A stretch of DNA of 64,000 nt from Psychrobacter sp. P2G3 (GCF_001593285.1 NZ_CP012529.1:992001-1056000); one strand, 5' to 3'. Positions 28,267 through 38,406 are shown, numbered from the stretch's first letter. Numbers and translations are program-made. The notes: generated by a model from the letters alone, not told the origin.

Positions 28267-29742
28267 ATGTCACAACTGCCACAGTCTACGCTAAAGCTAT
28301 CAAACCCAGACCTACTCAAACAACATTGCTTGATTAAAGACGGATGGCATGCCGCCAGTGATGAGGCAACTATTGAAGTGAGCAATCCTTTCAACGGCGA
28401 AGTCATTGGTAGTATTCCAAGCCTGACGACCGATGATGTCAACGATGCGGTTGCTGCTTCTCATGAAGCACAAATCACTTGGGCGGCCAAAACCCCAAAA
28501 GAGCGTGCTGAGCTACTACAAAAGTGGGCAGACCTCATCGATGCCAATAAAGAAGATTTGGCTATCATTATGACCGCTGAACAAGGCAAGCCTTTAAATG
28601 AATCACGTGGTGAAGTTGGCTATGCCAATAGCTTTATCCGCTGGTTTGCCGAAGAAGGCAAGCGTGTTTACGGTGATGTTATCCCTGCTAATCAATCACA
28701 ACTGCGCCATGTCATCCTAAAACAGCCTGTTGGTGTCTGCGCGGCCATCACGCCTTGGAACTTTCCAGCGGCGATGATTACTCGTAAAGCAGCGCCTGCA
28801 TTAGCGGCAGGCTGTACGATGATTATTAAACCTGCGACCGAAACCCCATTTTCTGCGTTAGCGCTTGGCGCTTTGGCGGAGCAAGCTGGTATTCCGGCAG
28901 GCGTTATCCAAGTGGTCACTGGTAAATCATCTGTCATCGGCGACATCCTAACCGGTGATGCTCGCATTCATAAGCTATCGTTCACAGGCTCTACCGAAGT
29001 CGGTCGTACTTTGATGGCTCAATGTGCGCCAACTATCAAAAAACTGTCATTAGAGCTAGGTGGTAATGCGCCCTTCATCGTCTTTGATGATGCCGATCTT
29101 GAAAAAGCCGCTGAAGGCTTGATTGCTTCTAAATATCGTAACGCTGGTCAAACCTGTGTTTGCGCCAACCGTGTCTATGTTCAAGACAGTATCAAAGATG
29201 CATTTTTAGATGTATTCGTCAAAAAAGTGGCTGAGTTGAAAGTGGGTAACGGCTTGGAAGAGGGCGTTGATATTGGCCCTCTGATTAACAAAAAAGCGTT
29301 AGAAAAAGTGCAAGCACTACTCAAAGATGCATTAGATAAAGGCGCGACGCTCATTGCTGGAGGCAGCACTAACAGCGCATCGGAGCTGACCTACAATCCA
29401 ACGGTCATCACTGATCTTAGTAGTGATATGGATATTGCTCACGAAGAAATCTTTGGTCCTATCGCAACTATCTTTACCTTTAAAGATGAAGAAGACGTCA
29501 TTCGTAAGGCCAACGACACTATCTACGGCTTGGCCGCTTACTTCTATAGTGGCGACTATGCACGCTCATGGCGTGTGACTGAAGGCCTTGAGTACGGCAT
29601 CATCGGCCATAATACGGGTTTAATTTCTACCGAAGTCGCACCATTTGGTGGCGTCAAGCAATCTGGATTTGGTCGTGAAGGATCAAAATATGGCATCGAA
29701 GAATATGTTGTAACCAAATACTGGTGCTCTGATATTAGCTAA
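28267..29742 (+). CDS. gabD: Succinate- or glutarate-semialdehyde dehydrogenase
   Basis: The 491-residue aldehyde dehydrogenase has the GabD/DavD pattern: ITPWNFPAAMITRKAAPALA, GSTEVGRTLM, catalytic Glu263 in LELGGNAPF, and catalytic Cys297 in NAGQTCVCANR. An AAGGAG site precedes the ATG. It is followed by a matching aminotransferase and an APC permease. GabD-type enzymes oxidise succinate semialdehyde from GABA, and DavD-type ones glutarate semialdehyde from 5-aminovalerate. With gcdH and a CoA-transferase upstream and the putrescine genes downstream, this enzyme may serve both routes. Specificity cannot be read from the sequence. Confidence 0.93.
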   Translation: MSQLPQSTLKLSNPDLLKQHCLIKDGWHAASDEATIEVSNPFNGEVIGSIPSLTTDDVNDAVAASHEAQITWAAKTPKERAELLQKWADLIDANKEDLAIIMTAEQGKPLNESRGEVGYANSFIRWFAEEGKRVYGDVIPANQSQLRHVILKQPVGVCAAITPWNFPAAMITRKAAPALAAGCTMIIKPATETPFSALALGALAEQAGIPAGVIQVVTGKSSVIGDILTGDARIHKLSFTGSTEVGRTLMAQCAPTIKKLSLELGGNAPFIVFDDADLEKAAEGLIASKYRNAGQTCVCANRVYVQDSIKDAFLDVFVKKVAELKVGNGLEEGVDIGPLINKKALEKVQALLKDALDKGATLIAGGSTNSASELTYNPTVITDLSSDMDIAHEEIFGPIATIFTFKDEEDVIRKANDTIYGLAAYFYSGDYARSWRVTEGLEYGIIGHNTGLISTEVAPFGGVKQSGFGREGSKYGIEEYVVTKYWCSDIS

Positions 29743-29777
29743 TAGCCTAGCTAATTGGTTCAATATTTAGTTTTAAG

Positions 29778-29812
29778 CCTTCAGTTGATCAAATAAGTTG
29801 TTCGACTGAAGG
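29778..29812. terminator. Hairpin between gabD and gabT
   Basis: An 11-bp stem with one mismatch (CCTTCAGTTGA with TCGACTGAAGG) is followed by TTAATT rather than a clean T-run. It may be a partial terminator or an mRNA processing or stability element that sets the gabD:gabT ratio. Confidence 0.45.
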
Positions 29813-29891
29813 TTAATTAGATAAATCACTACTCAATAACCGCCACTTAATAACTGGCACTTATGTTAAAAATAAAGAAAAGGACATTTCT

Positions 29892-31154
29892 ATGACTACT
29901 ACCAATCAATCATTGTTTGAGCGCCGTAAAGCTGTTTTACCAACAGGGCTTGGGGTTGCGTTTCCTATTTTTGCAGAAAAAGCAAAGAACTCAGAAGTTT
30001 GGGACGTTGAAGGCAATCGTTATATCGACTTCGTTGGTGGTATTTCAGTATTGAATACTGGTCACAGCCATCCAAAAATCACTCAGCGTGTGCATGAGCA
30101 ACTAGATAAGTTCACCCATACTGCGGCGCAAATGATCAACTACGAATGCTACGTGGATCTTGCTGAAAAACTTTGTGAAAAAGCCCCTATCAGCGGTGAG
30201 AAAAAAGCTTTCTTCTTAACCACTGGTGCTGAAGCGGTTGAAAACTGTATCAAGATTGCACGTGCTAAAACGCGTCGTCCAGGTGTGATTTCTTTCGTTG
30301 GCGGTTGGCATGGTCGTACCTTAATGTGCATGAGCCTAACGGGTAAAGTATTGCCATACAAAAAGAACTTTGGTCCTATGCCAGGTCCTGTGTTTCATGC
30401 GCTATTCCCTGCTGAAGAGCTAAATGTTACAGAAGCTCAAGCACTGCATAGCCTTGAGATGATCTTCCAAGCGGATATTGATCCTAGTGAAGTGGCCGCG
30501 ATGATTATCGAGCCAGTACAAGGCGAGGGTGGCTTCCATCAAGTAACGCCTTCATTTGCTAAATCTTTACGCGACATCTGTGATGAGCACGGCATCGTCC
30601 TAATTTTTGATGAAGTACAGTGTGGTTTTGCTAGAACAGGTACTTTATTTGCAAGTGAGCAGTTAGGCGTTGAGCCTGATTTGATGACCAGTGCCAAGAG
30701 CTTGGCTGGTGGTTATCCTATCTCTGCGGTCATTGGTCGTGCTGATATTATGGATGCCCCTCAAGTAGGCGGTTTAGGTGGTACTTATGCTGGTAACCCA
30801 CTTGCTTGTGTAGCAGCGTTAGCGGTTATGGAAGTGATTGAAGAAGAAAACTTACTTGAGCGTAGTGTGGAGATTGGCGACAAAATTGAAGCATTCTTAA
30901 AGGGCTTAAACCTTAGCAGTATTGGTCATATCCGCCATAAAGGCGCGATGCTAGCTTTTGAGCTAATCGACAGCGAAGGCAAGCCTGATACTGATGCAAC
31001 GGCTAACCTAAAAACCAAATCTTTCGAGCAAGGATTATTATTAGCATCTTGTGGAATGCACGGCAACGCCATTCGTGTGATGGTACCGCTAACAGTTGAA
31101 GATGAAGTCCTACAAGAAGGTCTTGATATTATTAAGGGTATTCTAACTGCTTAA
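29892..31154 (+). CDS. gabT: 4-aminobutyrate (or 5-aminovalerate) aminotransferase
   Basis: This class III PLP aminotransferase of 420 residues transfers the omega-amino group of GABA or 5-aminovalerate to 2-oxoglutarate. Motifs are GGISVLNTGHSHPKI, TTGAEAVENCIKIARAKT, GWHGRT, EPVQGEGG, LIFDEVQCGFARTG, and the PLP lysine Lys269 in MTSAKSLAGGYP. It follows gabD after 150 bp. In Pseudomonas the pair davD-davT has the same order and acts in lysine catabolism, while gabD-gabT acts on GABA. Both routes are plausible given the neighbours. Confidence 0.93.
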   Translation: MTTTNQSLFERRKAVLPTGLGVAFPIFAEKAKNSEVWDVEGNRYIDFVGGISVLNTGHSHPKITQRVHEQLDKFTHTAAQMINYECYVDLAEKLCEKAPISGEKKAFFLTTGAEAVENCIKIARAKTRRPGVISFVGGWHGRTLMCMSLTGKVLPYKKNFGPMPGPVFHALFPAEELNVTEAQALHSLEMIFQADIDPSEVAAMIIEPVQGEGGFHQVTPSFAKSLRDICDEHGIVLIFDEVQCGFARTGTLFASEQLGVEPDLMTSAKSLAGGYPISAVIGRADIMDAPQVGGLGGTYAGNPLACVAALAVMEVIEEENLLERSVEIGDKIEAFLKGLNLSSIGHIRHKGAMLAFELIDSEGKPDTDATANLKTKSFEQGLLLASCGMHGNAIRVMVPLTVEDEVLQEGLDIIKGILTA

Positions 31155-31307
31155 TTTTTATTAAGTCTTAGCTATTTTACATTAGACAATATATTATGCG
31201 TTGTAGCACTATTAATTAGACTTATTAGTTTGATTAAAATTTAAGATGTCAATGTAGTAGTCAAGGTCTACCTCGACTTCGGAGCACTAGCTCTGAGTAT
31301 AAGCTCT

Positions 31308-31347
31308 GCAACGGCGTCTTGTAAATCAAGACGCCGTTGCTGTTTTT
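31308..31347 (+). terminator. Strong intrinsic terminator after gabT
   Basis: A perfect 13-bp stem (GCAACGGCGTCTT with AAGACGCCGTTGC) with a 7-base loop is followed by TGTTTTT. It ends the gabD-gabT transcript before the transporter gene. Confidence 0.88.
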
Positions 31348-31505
31348 GAGGTTTGAGAAACTTCAATAATCAAAAATGTTTGTTGGAGACGGTACTCAAT
31401 AAGTACGTTGTTTGAATAGAATAATAGGTAGGTTTAACCTATAAATCAAAGTCAGCTTAACCCTAAAAAGGTTAACACGGATGACACACGGACAAGGAGT
31501 AAATT

Positions 31506-32948
31506 ATGTCTGGATTAAAGAAATCGTTGGGGACGTTCGATATTATTGCCCTAGCATTTGGTGCTATGGTAGGTTGGGGCTGGGTCGTCTTAGCTGGTGG
31601 CTGGATTTTATCTGCGGGCACATGGGGCGCTATGCTAGCGTTCTTAATTGGCGGTATAGCAGTGATACTGATTGGCGTTACTTACGCTGAGCTGGCATCA
31701 TCAATGCCGATTACAGGCGGTGAGCATACTTATACGCACCGAGCATTGGGGGTCAATGTCTCTTTTATTTGCTCGTGGAGTATTTTGTTTGGTTACTTCT
31801 CAGTAGTCGCATTTGAGGCAGTAGCCCTACCAACAGTCGTTGAATACTTTATACCCAATTATAACCAAGGTTACCTATGGACCATTGCCGGTTGGGAAGT
31901 TTATGCCACGTGGGTAGGCGTCGGTATGCTAGGGTCGGTCGTTGTAACTTGGCTTAATATTCGTGGTATGGAAGTCAGTGCTTGGTTCCAGAAGACAGCA
32001 GTATTAGGTATCTTGTTTGTTGGTACGCTGCTAATTATCGGTGCAATACTATACAATCCTGAGACTTCAAATGCAGTGCAATCGCCAGCCTTTATCGGTG
32101 GAGTCGGTGGCATGATGGCGGTTATCGTGATGGTACCGTTTATGTTTGTAGGCTTTGACGTTATTCCGCAAGCGGCAGAAGAGATTGATCTGACACGTCC
32201 TAATATTGGTAAGTTTTTGATTGTCTCTATCGTCGTTGCTGTGATGTGGTATGTGGGCATCGCATGGAGCGTTGGTACGACATTGCCACTTTTGCAAGCG
32301 GAAAACTCAACGCTTGCTACTGCTGATGCAATGACTAACGCATGGCAAGGCAAATGGGCAGGTATCTTACTAGTTATTGGCGGTGTACTCGGTATTTTAT
32401 CTAGCTGGAATGCGTTCCTAATCGGTGGCAGTCGTCTACTATATGCCATGTCAAAAGCGCATATGTTGCCAGCATTCTTAGGTAAATTACATCCAAAATA
32501 CAACACACCTGTTAATGCAATTTTACTGATTGGTGGTCTTGCAACGCTAGCGCCATTGTTCGGTCGCAAGATGCTGGTGTGGATCGTTGATGCAGGTGGT
32601 TTTGGTATTGTTATCGCTTATACCTGTGTTGCTATCTCGTTCTTAGTGCTACGCTACCGCGAGCCTGATATGGTACGCCCGTTTAGAGTACCAGCTGGAA
32701 AGCTGGTAGGCATAATCACAATTGTTTTATGTTTTGGCCTACTTATTCTATATATGCCAGGTATGCCTTCGGCGCTTATAGGTGTTGAGTGGTGGATCTT
32801 CCTTGGTTGGACAGTGTTAGGTATTGCATTGTATGGCTATGCATCAGTTAAATATCCAGGTCAAAGTGAAGCAATCATGTCAGAAGAATTACGTCAATTG
32901 AAGATTGTGAATCAGTTGTGGTTAAAAGACAATCCGCCCAAAAGATAA
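31506..32948 (+). CDS. APC-superfamily amino acid/amine permease
   Basis: The 480-residue inner-membrane protein has about twelve hydrophobic helices. The APC signature near the start is TFDIIALAFGAMVGWGWVVL, with YAELASSMPITGGEHTYTHRA in helix 3 and PQAAEEIDLTRPNIGK in a loop. An AAGGAG site precedes the ATG. The preceding terminator and its own 160-bp leader suggest a separate transcript. From context it probably imports GABA, 5-aminovalerate, putrescine or a related amine (inference); the family is firm. Confidence 0.9.
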   Translation: MSGLKKSLGTFDIIALAFGAMVGWGWVVLAGGWILSAGTWGAMLAFLIGGIAVILIGVTYAELASSMPITGGEHTYTHRALGVNVSFICSWSILFGYFSVVAFEAVALPTVVEYFIPNYNQGYLWTIAGWEVYATWVGVGMLGSVVVTWLNIRGMEVSAWFQKTAVLGILFVGTLLIIGAILYNPETSNAVQSPAFIGGVGGMMAVIVMVPFMFVGFDVIPQAAEEIDLTRPNIGKFLIVSIVVAVMWYVGIAWSVGTTLPLLQAENSTLATADAMTNAWQGKWAGILLVIGGVLGILSSWNAFLIGGSRLLYAMSKAHMLPAFLGKLHPKYNTPVNAILLIGGLATLAPLFGRKMLVWIVDAGGFGIVIAYTCVAISFLVLRYREPDMVRPFRVPAGKLVGIITIVLCFGLLILYMPGMPSALIGVEWWIFLGWTVLGIALYGYASVKYPGQSEAIMSEELRQLKIVNQLWLKDNPPKR

Positions 32949-32976
32949 TATTTTAGATAAAATATTATCTTCCAAT

Positions 32977-33009
32977 AAAAAAGCCTAACATTCAATGTTA
33001 GGCTTTTTT
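32977..33009. terminator. Bidirectional intrinsic terminator
   Basis: The stem AAAAAAGCCTAACAT/ATGTTAGGCTTTTTT with a three-base loop separates the convergent permease and aldehyde dehydrogenase genes. A second AT-rich palindrome (GATAATATTTT/AAAATATTATC) at 32944-32969 lies just before it. Confidence 0.9.
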
Positions 33010-33030
33010 TCTAAAAAATTAATTCATTAA

Positions 33031-34404
33031 TTACGATTTATCACGAATTAACTTATAGTTTAAAAATTCAGTGATACCAAGGGTACCAAGCTCGCGACCA
33101 AAACCTGAGCGTTTGACGCCGCCGAATGGGGTATTGGCTTCAGAACCAGAAGGTGAGTTGATCGTAACCATACCGACTTCCAATTGCTCAGCGATCTCTG
33201 CTGCTAATGCTGAGTCTTGAGTCTGAATGGAAGCACCAAGACCAAATGGGACATCGTTGGCAATCTTGATAGCATGTGCAACATCACGCGCCTTGTAGAT
33301 GACTGCGACAGGACCAAATAGCTCTTGGCTATAGACATCCATTGAATCATCAACGTCTGCAAGTACGGCAGGAGCAAACCAAGCACCGGGCTTGTCTTTG
33401 ACAATGCCGCCTTCAACCAATACAGTTGCGCCCGCTTTAATAGCACCGTCTAACTGCTCTTGCAAATTCTCCGCTGCACTCTGTGATGACATCGGTCCAA
33501 TAAACGTTTTCTGATCTAACGGATCAGACAAAGTCATTCCACGTACGGCATCGGTGAAGCCTTTTACAAACTGGTCATACACGCTTTCGACGATGATTAA
33601 GCGTTTAGCAGCATTACAAGCTTGTCCCGTGTTACCAAAGCGACCTTCGATTGCACCTTTAACGGCTTGCTCAATATCAGCATCTGCTGCAACGATAAAA
33701 GCATCAGAACCACCAAGCTCTAAAACGACCTTTTTAAGGGCGCCGCCCGCTATTTTGGCAACCGCTTGTCCTGCACGCTCAGAACCTGTCAACGATACAC
33801 CTTGCACTCTGCTGTCTTCAATAATAGTCGCTGCTTGATCGTTGGTAGCAAAGATATTGTTATAAACGCCATCAGGTAAACCGGCGTCTTTTAGGATCTC
33901 AACGACGACTTCTGCGGTATTAGGACACTGCGGCGCATGCTTTAGGATAATGGTATTACCCGCTACCACGTTTGGTGCCACAAAGCGTGCTACCTGATAA
34001 TGCGGGTAGTTCCATGGCATAATGCCAAATAATACGCCAACTGGTAGCTTTTCTACCGAGGCTGAGCCTTGATCTACATCAATGGTATTTGGTGCTAATA
34101 GCTGCTCAGCATTGTCCGCATAATAGCGATAAATTTCAGCAACTAGGCCAATTTCACCCTTTGCTTGGGCAACTGGCTTGCCCATTTCTGTAGCAACCCT
34201 ATCTGCCAGCTCATCCTGACGATCAATATAGATGTCAGCGACTTTATTTAATATTGCACTACGTTCGCTAAGAGACGTTTTTTGCCAGTCTTGATAAGCC
34301 GTATCAGCTTGCTCAATAGCATTCTGAATATCTTGTTCGTTTGCAGTAGGGTAAGTGGCTTCAACTTCGCCAGTAGCTGGGTTGGTTACTTGATATTCGC
34401 TCAT
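33031..34404 (-). CDS. NAD(P)-dependent aldehyde dehydrogenase, Sad/YneI-like
   Basis: The 457-residue protein is of the short aldehyde dehydrogenase type represented by E. coli Sad. It has VGVLFGIMPWNYPHYQVARF, GSERAGQAVAKIAGGALKK, catalytic Glu229 in LELGGSD and catalytic Cys263 in NTGQACNAAKR. It heads toward aguA/aguB on the minus strand within the polyamine block. It could oxidise gamma-glutamyl-aminobutyraldehyde (the PuuC step, otherwise absent here) or succinate semialdehyde. Sequence type favours the latter, and gene position the former. Confidence 0.88.
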   Translation of the reverse strand: MSEYQVTNPATGEVEATYPTANEQDIQNAIEQADTAYQDWQKTSLSERSAILNKVADIYIDRQDELADRVATEMGKPVAQAKGEIGLVAEIYRYYADNAEQLLAPNTIDVDQGSASVEKLPVGVLFGIMPWNYPHYQVARFVAPNVVAGNTIILKHAPQCPNTAEVVVEILKDAGLPDGVYNNIFATNDQAATIIEDSRVQGVSLTGSERAGQAVAKIAGGALKKVVLELGGSDAFIVAADADIEQAVKGAIEGRFGNTGQACNAAKRLIIVESVYDQFVKGFTDAVRGMTLSDPLDQKTFIGPMSSQSAAENLQEQLDGAIKAGATVLVEGGIVKDKPGAWFAPAVLADVDDSMDVYSQELFGPVAVIYKARDVAHAIKIANDVPFGLGASIQTQDSALAAEIAEQLEVGMVTINSPSGSEANTPFGGVKRSGFGRELGTLGITEFLNYKLIRDKS

Positions 34405-34532
34405 AAATATTCCTTAGGTTCAAAATCCATTTCTGGTTGTTATTTAAAAAGGTGCTTACTCTGTTAAATTAATTTAAATCTTAGAATAAAGTCTTAAACT
34501 AAACAGCCCTTAACAGGTTTGTTGTTAATTAA

Positions 34533-35636
34533 TCACAATTTGGCTGCTGGTTGCTGCTGGGTAATACAATGTATATTACCGCCGCCAAAGACAATCTCTT
34601 TCGTCCGTACTCCCACTACCTGATGGCTAGGAAAGACTTTTTCAAGCTGCGCAATTGCTAAACTGTCATTAATATCATCATATTGCGGTACGATAATGGC
34701 ATCATTACAGATTAAAAAATTGGCATACGAGGCGATGCATACATCACCTGTACGACGTGCTTTAGCATCATCAGACTGCTCAACGTCGTAATGTTCAGGC
34801 AAAGTTACGGGGTCTTTAGTACAACAAAGCTTATGAACTTTCAAACGTCTACCTTTAGCATCTGTCATAGCAGATAACTGCTGATACGCTTTTTGCGTAG
34901 CGTCAAAAAACGGATGACTAGGATCATCGGTAAATAAGCAAACCACTTCACCGGGGCGCGCAAAACAAGCAATATCATCAATATGGCCTGTGGTCTCTTC
35001 AGGATCAATACCGTCATCGATCCATAGCACTTTTTGAGCATTAAGATAAGCTTTAAGCTGGTCTTCAATTTGGCGCTCGGTAAGATGCGGATTACGCCCA
35101 GAACTGAGCAGACACATACGCGTAGTCAGTACTGTGCCTTCGCCATCGACATGAAAAGCGCCACCTTCCATCACAAAACCTTCAGTACGATAGCGTTTGA
35201 TATCTAAATAATCGCATAGACGCGCAGCTAACTTATCATCATCATCCCAAGGTGCATAAAGACCGTCATAGTCTCCGCCCCATGCATTGAAAGTCCAATC
35301 ACAGCCGCGTAGCTCACCTGCATCATTGATTAAAAAGGTTGGAACGATGTCACGCGCCCATGCATCATTGCTCGGCATGGAGATGACTTCGATATCATCA
35401 GGCAGGCTATCACGACATTGTTGATAGTCATTAAGGTTGACTAAAACTGCGACCTCACAAAAGCGTCTGATAGCCATAGCTACCGCTGCATAAGCTGCTT
35501 TAGCAGGTATAGCTTGCTGACGCCAGTTATCCGCTCGATAGGGCCATACCATCCATACTTTCTGTAATGGCTCAAATTCCGCTGGCATATAAAAGCCGTC
35601 ATCGGACGGAGTTGAGTCTTGAATGAGTTCAGACAT
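34533..35636 (-). CDS. aguA: Agmatine deiminase
   Basis: AguA hydrolyses agmatine to N-carbamoylputrescine and ammonia. Its 367 residues show the guanidino-modifying enzyme fold motifs MPAEFEPLQKVWMVWPYR, NDAWARDIVPTFLIN, WGGDYDGLYAPWDDDD, GFVMEGGAFHVDGEGT, TTGHIDDIACFARPG and the catalytic Cys357 in FGGGNIHCITQQQP. That number coincides with the known catalytic cysteine in Pseudomonas AguA. The ATG at 35636 follows AAGG by eight bases and is preferred to a GTG three codons upstream. It is directly downstream of aguB. Confidence 0.95.
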   Translation of the reverse strand: MSELIQDSTPSDDGFYMPAEFEPLQKVWMVWPYRADNWRQQAIPAKAAYAAVAMAIRRFCEVAVLVNLNDYQQCRDSLPDDIEVISMPSNDAWARDIVPTFLINDAGELRGCDWTFNAWGGDYDGLYAPWDDDDKLAARLCDYLDIKRYRTEGFVMEGGAFHVDGEGTVLTTRMCLLSSGRNPHLTERQIEDQLKAYLNAQKVLWIDDGIDPEETTGHIDDIACFARPGEVVCLFTDDPSHPFFDATQKAYQQLSAMTDAKGRRLKVHKLCCTKDPVTLPEHYDVEQSDDAKARRTGDVCIASYANFLICNDAIIVPQYDDINDSLAIAQLEKVFPSHQVVGVRTKEIVFGGGNIHCITQQQPAAKL

Positions 35637-35718
35637 ATGAGTCACCTTGTTAGCAGTAGTATTTTAAGAAACGATTTTGTATGGCCTATATCAGTCATAG
35701 TTTGACATTATTTGCAGT

Positions 35719-36588
35719 TTAGCCATGGGTAAGTAAAGTGCCATACATAGATGGACGACGATCGCGGAAAACACCCCACTGATGACGATCACTGGCAAGC
35801 TTATCCAAATCAAAGGTTGCGCTAATCACTTCAGTTTTATCTGCTGAGGCTTCTTCGATAATCTCACCTCTTCCATCAGTGATAAATGAGCTACCGTAGA
35901 ACGCCATAACGCTATCAACGCCGTTCTGCGTTATCGTCTCGGAGCCGATACGATTAGACGCCACCACTGGCATTAGGTTGGCTGCTGCATGACCTTGCAT
36001 ACAACGCTGCCAATGGCCTTTTGAGTTGATACCCAATGTTGGCTCATCACCAATCGCTGTCGGGTAAAATAATATCTCAGCACCCATAAGTGCCATACTA
36101 CGCGCGCATTCAGGGAACCACTGATCCCAGCAGATACCTACACCAATCTTGGCATATTTGGTCTCCCAAACCTTGAATCCAGTATCGCCTGGGGTAAAAT
36201 AAAACTTTTCGGCGTAAGGAATACCATCTGGTATGTGGGTTTTACGATAAGTGCCCAGTATTTCGCCATCGGCATCAATCACGGTGACACTATTAAAAAA
36301 AGTATTACCTGATTTTTCATAAAAGCTAATCGGTAGTACCACTGCTAGCTCTTTGGCCAAGTTTCTAAAGTGTTTGATAGCAGCGTTGTCTGCTACTGAG
36401 GTAGCAAGCTTAAAATAATCGAAGTCATGAACTTGGCAAAAGTAGGGGGTCTCAAACAACTCTTGTAGCAAGATAATATTGGCGCCAGCCTTGGCAGCTT
36501 TAGTGACTAAATCAGTAGCGATATCAATATTTTGTTGTTTATCCCAGCTACAAGCCATCTGAGTGGTAGCAACGGTTACAGTGCGCAT
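35719..36588 (-). CDS. aguB: N-carbamoylputrescine amidase
   Basis: AguB, of the nitrilase superfamily, converts N-carbamoylputrescine to putrescine, CO2 and ammonia. The 289-residue chain has the Glu-Lys-Cys triad at Glu43 (LLQELFETPYF), Lys116 (YRKTHIPDG) and Cys153 (GICWDQWFPE), with the AguB-type substrate segment DGIPYAEKFYFTPGD. It lies 80 bp upstream of aguA on the same strand, forming the classic aguBA pair. Confidence 0.95.
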   Translation of the reverse strand: MRTVTVATTQMACSWDKQQNIDIATDLVTKAAKAGANIILLQELFETPYFCQVHDFDYFKLATSVADNAAIKHFRNLAKELAVVLPISFYEKSGNTFFNSVTVIDADGEILGTYRKTHIPDGIPYAEKFYFTPGDTGFKVWETKYAKIGVGICWDQWFPECARSMALMGAEILFYPTAIGDEPTLGINSKGHWQRCMQGHAAANLMPVVASNRIGSETITQNGVDSVMAFYGSSFITDGRGEIIEEASADKTEVISATFDLDKLASDRHQWGVFRDRRPSMYGTLLTHG

Positions 36589-36716
36589 AATCTAATTCCT
36601 TTTATAGGCGGATAAGTAATGTCGGACAAAAAGATGATGTTGGACAGTTAATAATGGGCAACTACCAATCAGTAATTGCCCATGGTTTAACGGTTAATAA
36701 TAACGCTAATCAATAC

Positions 36717-38210
36717 TTAAGCCATCATATAACCTAAGCCTAAGAAGGTTACGACGGACAATACTGCACCAAGCATCGCATAGGGGAACTGCGTAAAGGC
36801 ATGCTGCATCGGTGAACAGCCAGCTCCTTGTGCTGCTAGTAATGATGAATCACTAAAGAAACAAGCATGGCTACCAAATGAAGAGGCAGATAATAATGCG
36901 CCGATCATCAATGGTGTACTAACACCTAATGCTAATGAGATTGGAAATACAATTGGCATTGCTAGAACGTATAGACCCCAGCTTGACGAAGTCGCGAATG
37001 TTAAGAAAGCCATAACGGCAAAAATAACTGCTGGGAAAATTATAATAGTCATGTAAGGGGTAATGGCATCGATAACATAAGTTGTCATGCCAAGGCTATC
37101 ATTGATTTCTTTCAAGAAGAAACCACCAATGACGGTTGAAAGTGGGTAAAGCATGACCTTAAAGCCTTTAAAGATAGCTTCAACTTGCGTATCAAAATTC
37201 AAGATGCCTTGTATCCAATAGATGATAACCGTTACAAAACAGGTAAATAATGCACCACGTAATAGATCAACCTCAAAATAAATCGTTGAGCCGATTAATA
37301 GGATCATAGGAAAGGCGAAGTTAAATATATTGGCCTTAAAAGAGAGCTTGCGTTTGGCTTGTACGTTAGAGACTAGCTGCTCTTCTACAAACGCTTCAGG
37401 AACAGGATTGCCAGCTTTGGCGCGTGCTTCCGCTTTTTTCATCGGACCCCAATCGCCTAAAATACCGTAGGCTACCAAAAAGACGATAAGGAGAGCAAAC
37501 CACGCGTAGGCCATAAAGGGAATAGCACTAATATAGAGCGACAGCCCGCCACCTTCTACTGCGACATTATTTTCTTCTAATAAACCTGCAAAATAGACGG
37601 CCCACGTAGAAATAGGAACAATTACACACATCGGCGCAGCTGTTGAATCGACAATATAAGCAAGCTTCTCACGGGATACATTGTAGACATCAGTAAGTTT
37701 TTTGACAGACGTTGAGACTGCTAAACAGTTTAGATAATCATCAATGAAGACCACAACGCCCAAAGCAAATGTAGCCAATAGTGACTGTCTACGCGACTTG
37801 ATTATTTTTTGTAGCCATTCGCTAAAGCCGTCTAAACAACCGCTAATCTCGAGCAATTGAATAAGACCACCCATTAGGCCACAAACTAAAACAATCCAGA
37901 TAATAGTCTCATTACCTAGAACCATAGAAATATTGTCAGCAAAAGGTGAGACCAGATTGAAGGGATTAAGCATCACCAGACCAGCGACACAGCCCGCTAT
38001 CATCGACTCAAATGGACGTCTAGAGATAATAGCAGTGACTAGTACTAGTAGCGTTGGTAGTAGTGATAAGGCGCCCCATGATTCAGATGCATCACGAGTG
38101 GTTGAGAGCCAAACAAAAGCAAGGTAAATGGCTATACCCACTACCAGCGTTAGAAAAACTCGCTTGTTATGATACTGTCCTTCAACAGCATCATTGAGCT
38201 TCATATTCAT
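36717..38210 (-). CDS. NhaC-family Na+/H+ antiporter-like membrane transporter
   Basis: The 497-residue protein has about eleven or twelve hydrophobic helices with NhaC family features: SLLPTLLVLVTAIISRRPFE, FIDDYLNCLAVSTSVKKLTD, PMCVIVPISTWAVYFAGLL and ASSFGSHACFFSDSSLLAAQG. AAGGAG precedes the first ATG. It lies between puuB and aguB in what looks like one minus-strand transcription unit. A role in agmatine, putrescine or product exchange is therefore plausible, beyond simple sodium/proton antiport. That role is an inference from position. Confidence 0.85.
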   Translation of the reverse strand: MNMKLNDAVEGQYHNKRVFLTLVVGIAIYLAFVWLSTTRDASESWGALSLLPTLLVLVTAIISRRPFESMIAGCVAGLVMLNPFNLVSPFADNISMVLGNETIIWIVLVCGLMGGLIQLLEISGCLDGFSEWLQKIIKSRRQSLLATFALGVVVFIDDYLNCLAVSTSVKKLTDVYNVSREKLAYIVDSTAAPMCVIVPISTWAVYFAGLLEENNVAVEGGGLSLYISAIPFMAYAWFALLIVFLVAYGILGDWGPMKKAEARAKAGNPVPEAFVEEQLVSNVQAKRKLSFKANIFNFAFPMILLIGSTIYFEVDLLRGALFTCFVTVIIYWIQGILNFDTQVEAIFKGFKVMLYPLSTVIGGFFLKEINDSLGMTTYVIDAITPYMTIIIFPAVIFAVMAFLTFATSSSWGLYVLAMPIVFPISLALGVSTPLMIGALLSASSFGSHACFFSDSSLLAAQGAGCSPMQHAFTQFPYAMLGAVLSVVTFLGLGYMMA

Positions 38211-38406
38211 ATTTACACTCCTTGTAAAACCTCATTGTTTTTGTAGAACAAAATTCGTTCTTTAATTAGTTCTTAATAGGAGTGGCGAATCGACTTCCTA
38301 TCAAGCCCATCACAACACTCCATTGTTATGATGGTGTAATGTAACAACGATCCTCAAAATAAAGATTTTAAAACTGGACTATTATCTATTAATAAATCCA
38401 GCCAGT

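Noticed and set aside
31901..32569. Long antisense frame (222 codons) inside the APC permease gene
   Set aside because: It lies wholly within a well-supported membrane protein gene on the other strand, has no ribosome binding site and its composition mirrors the permease codons.
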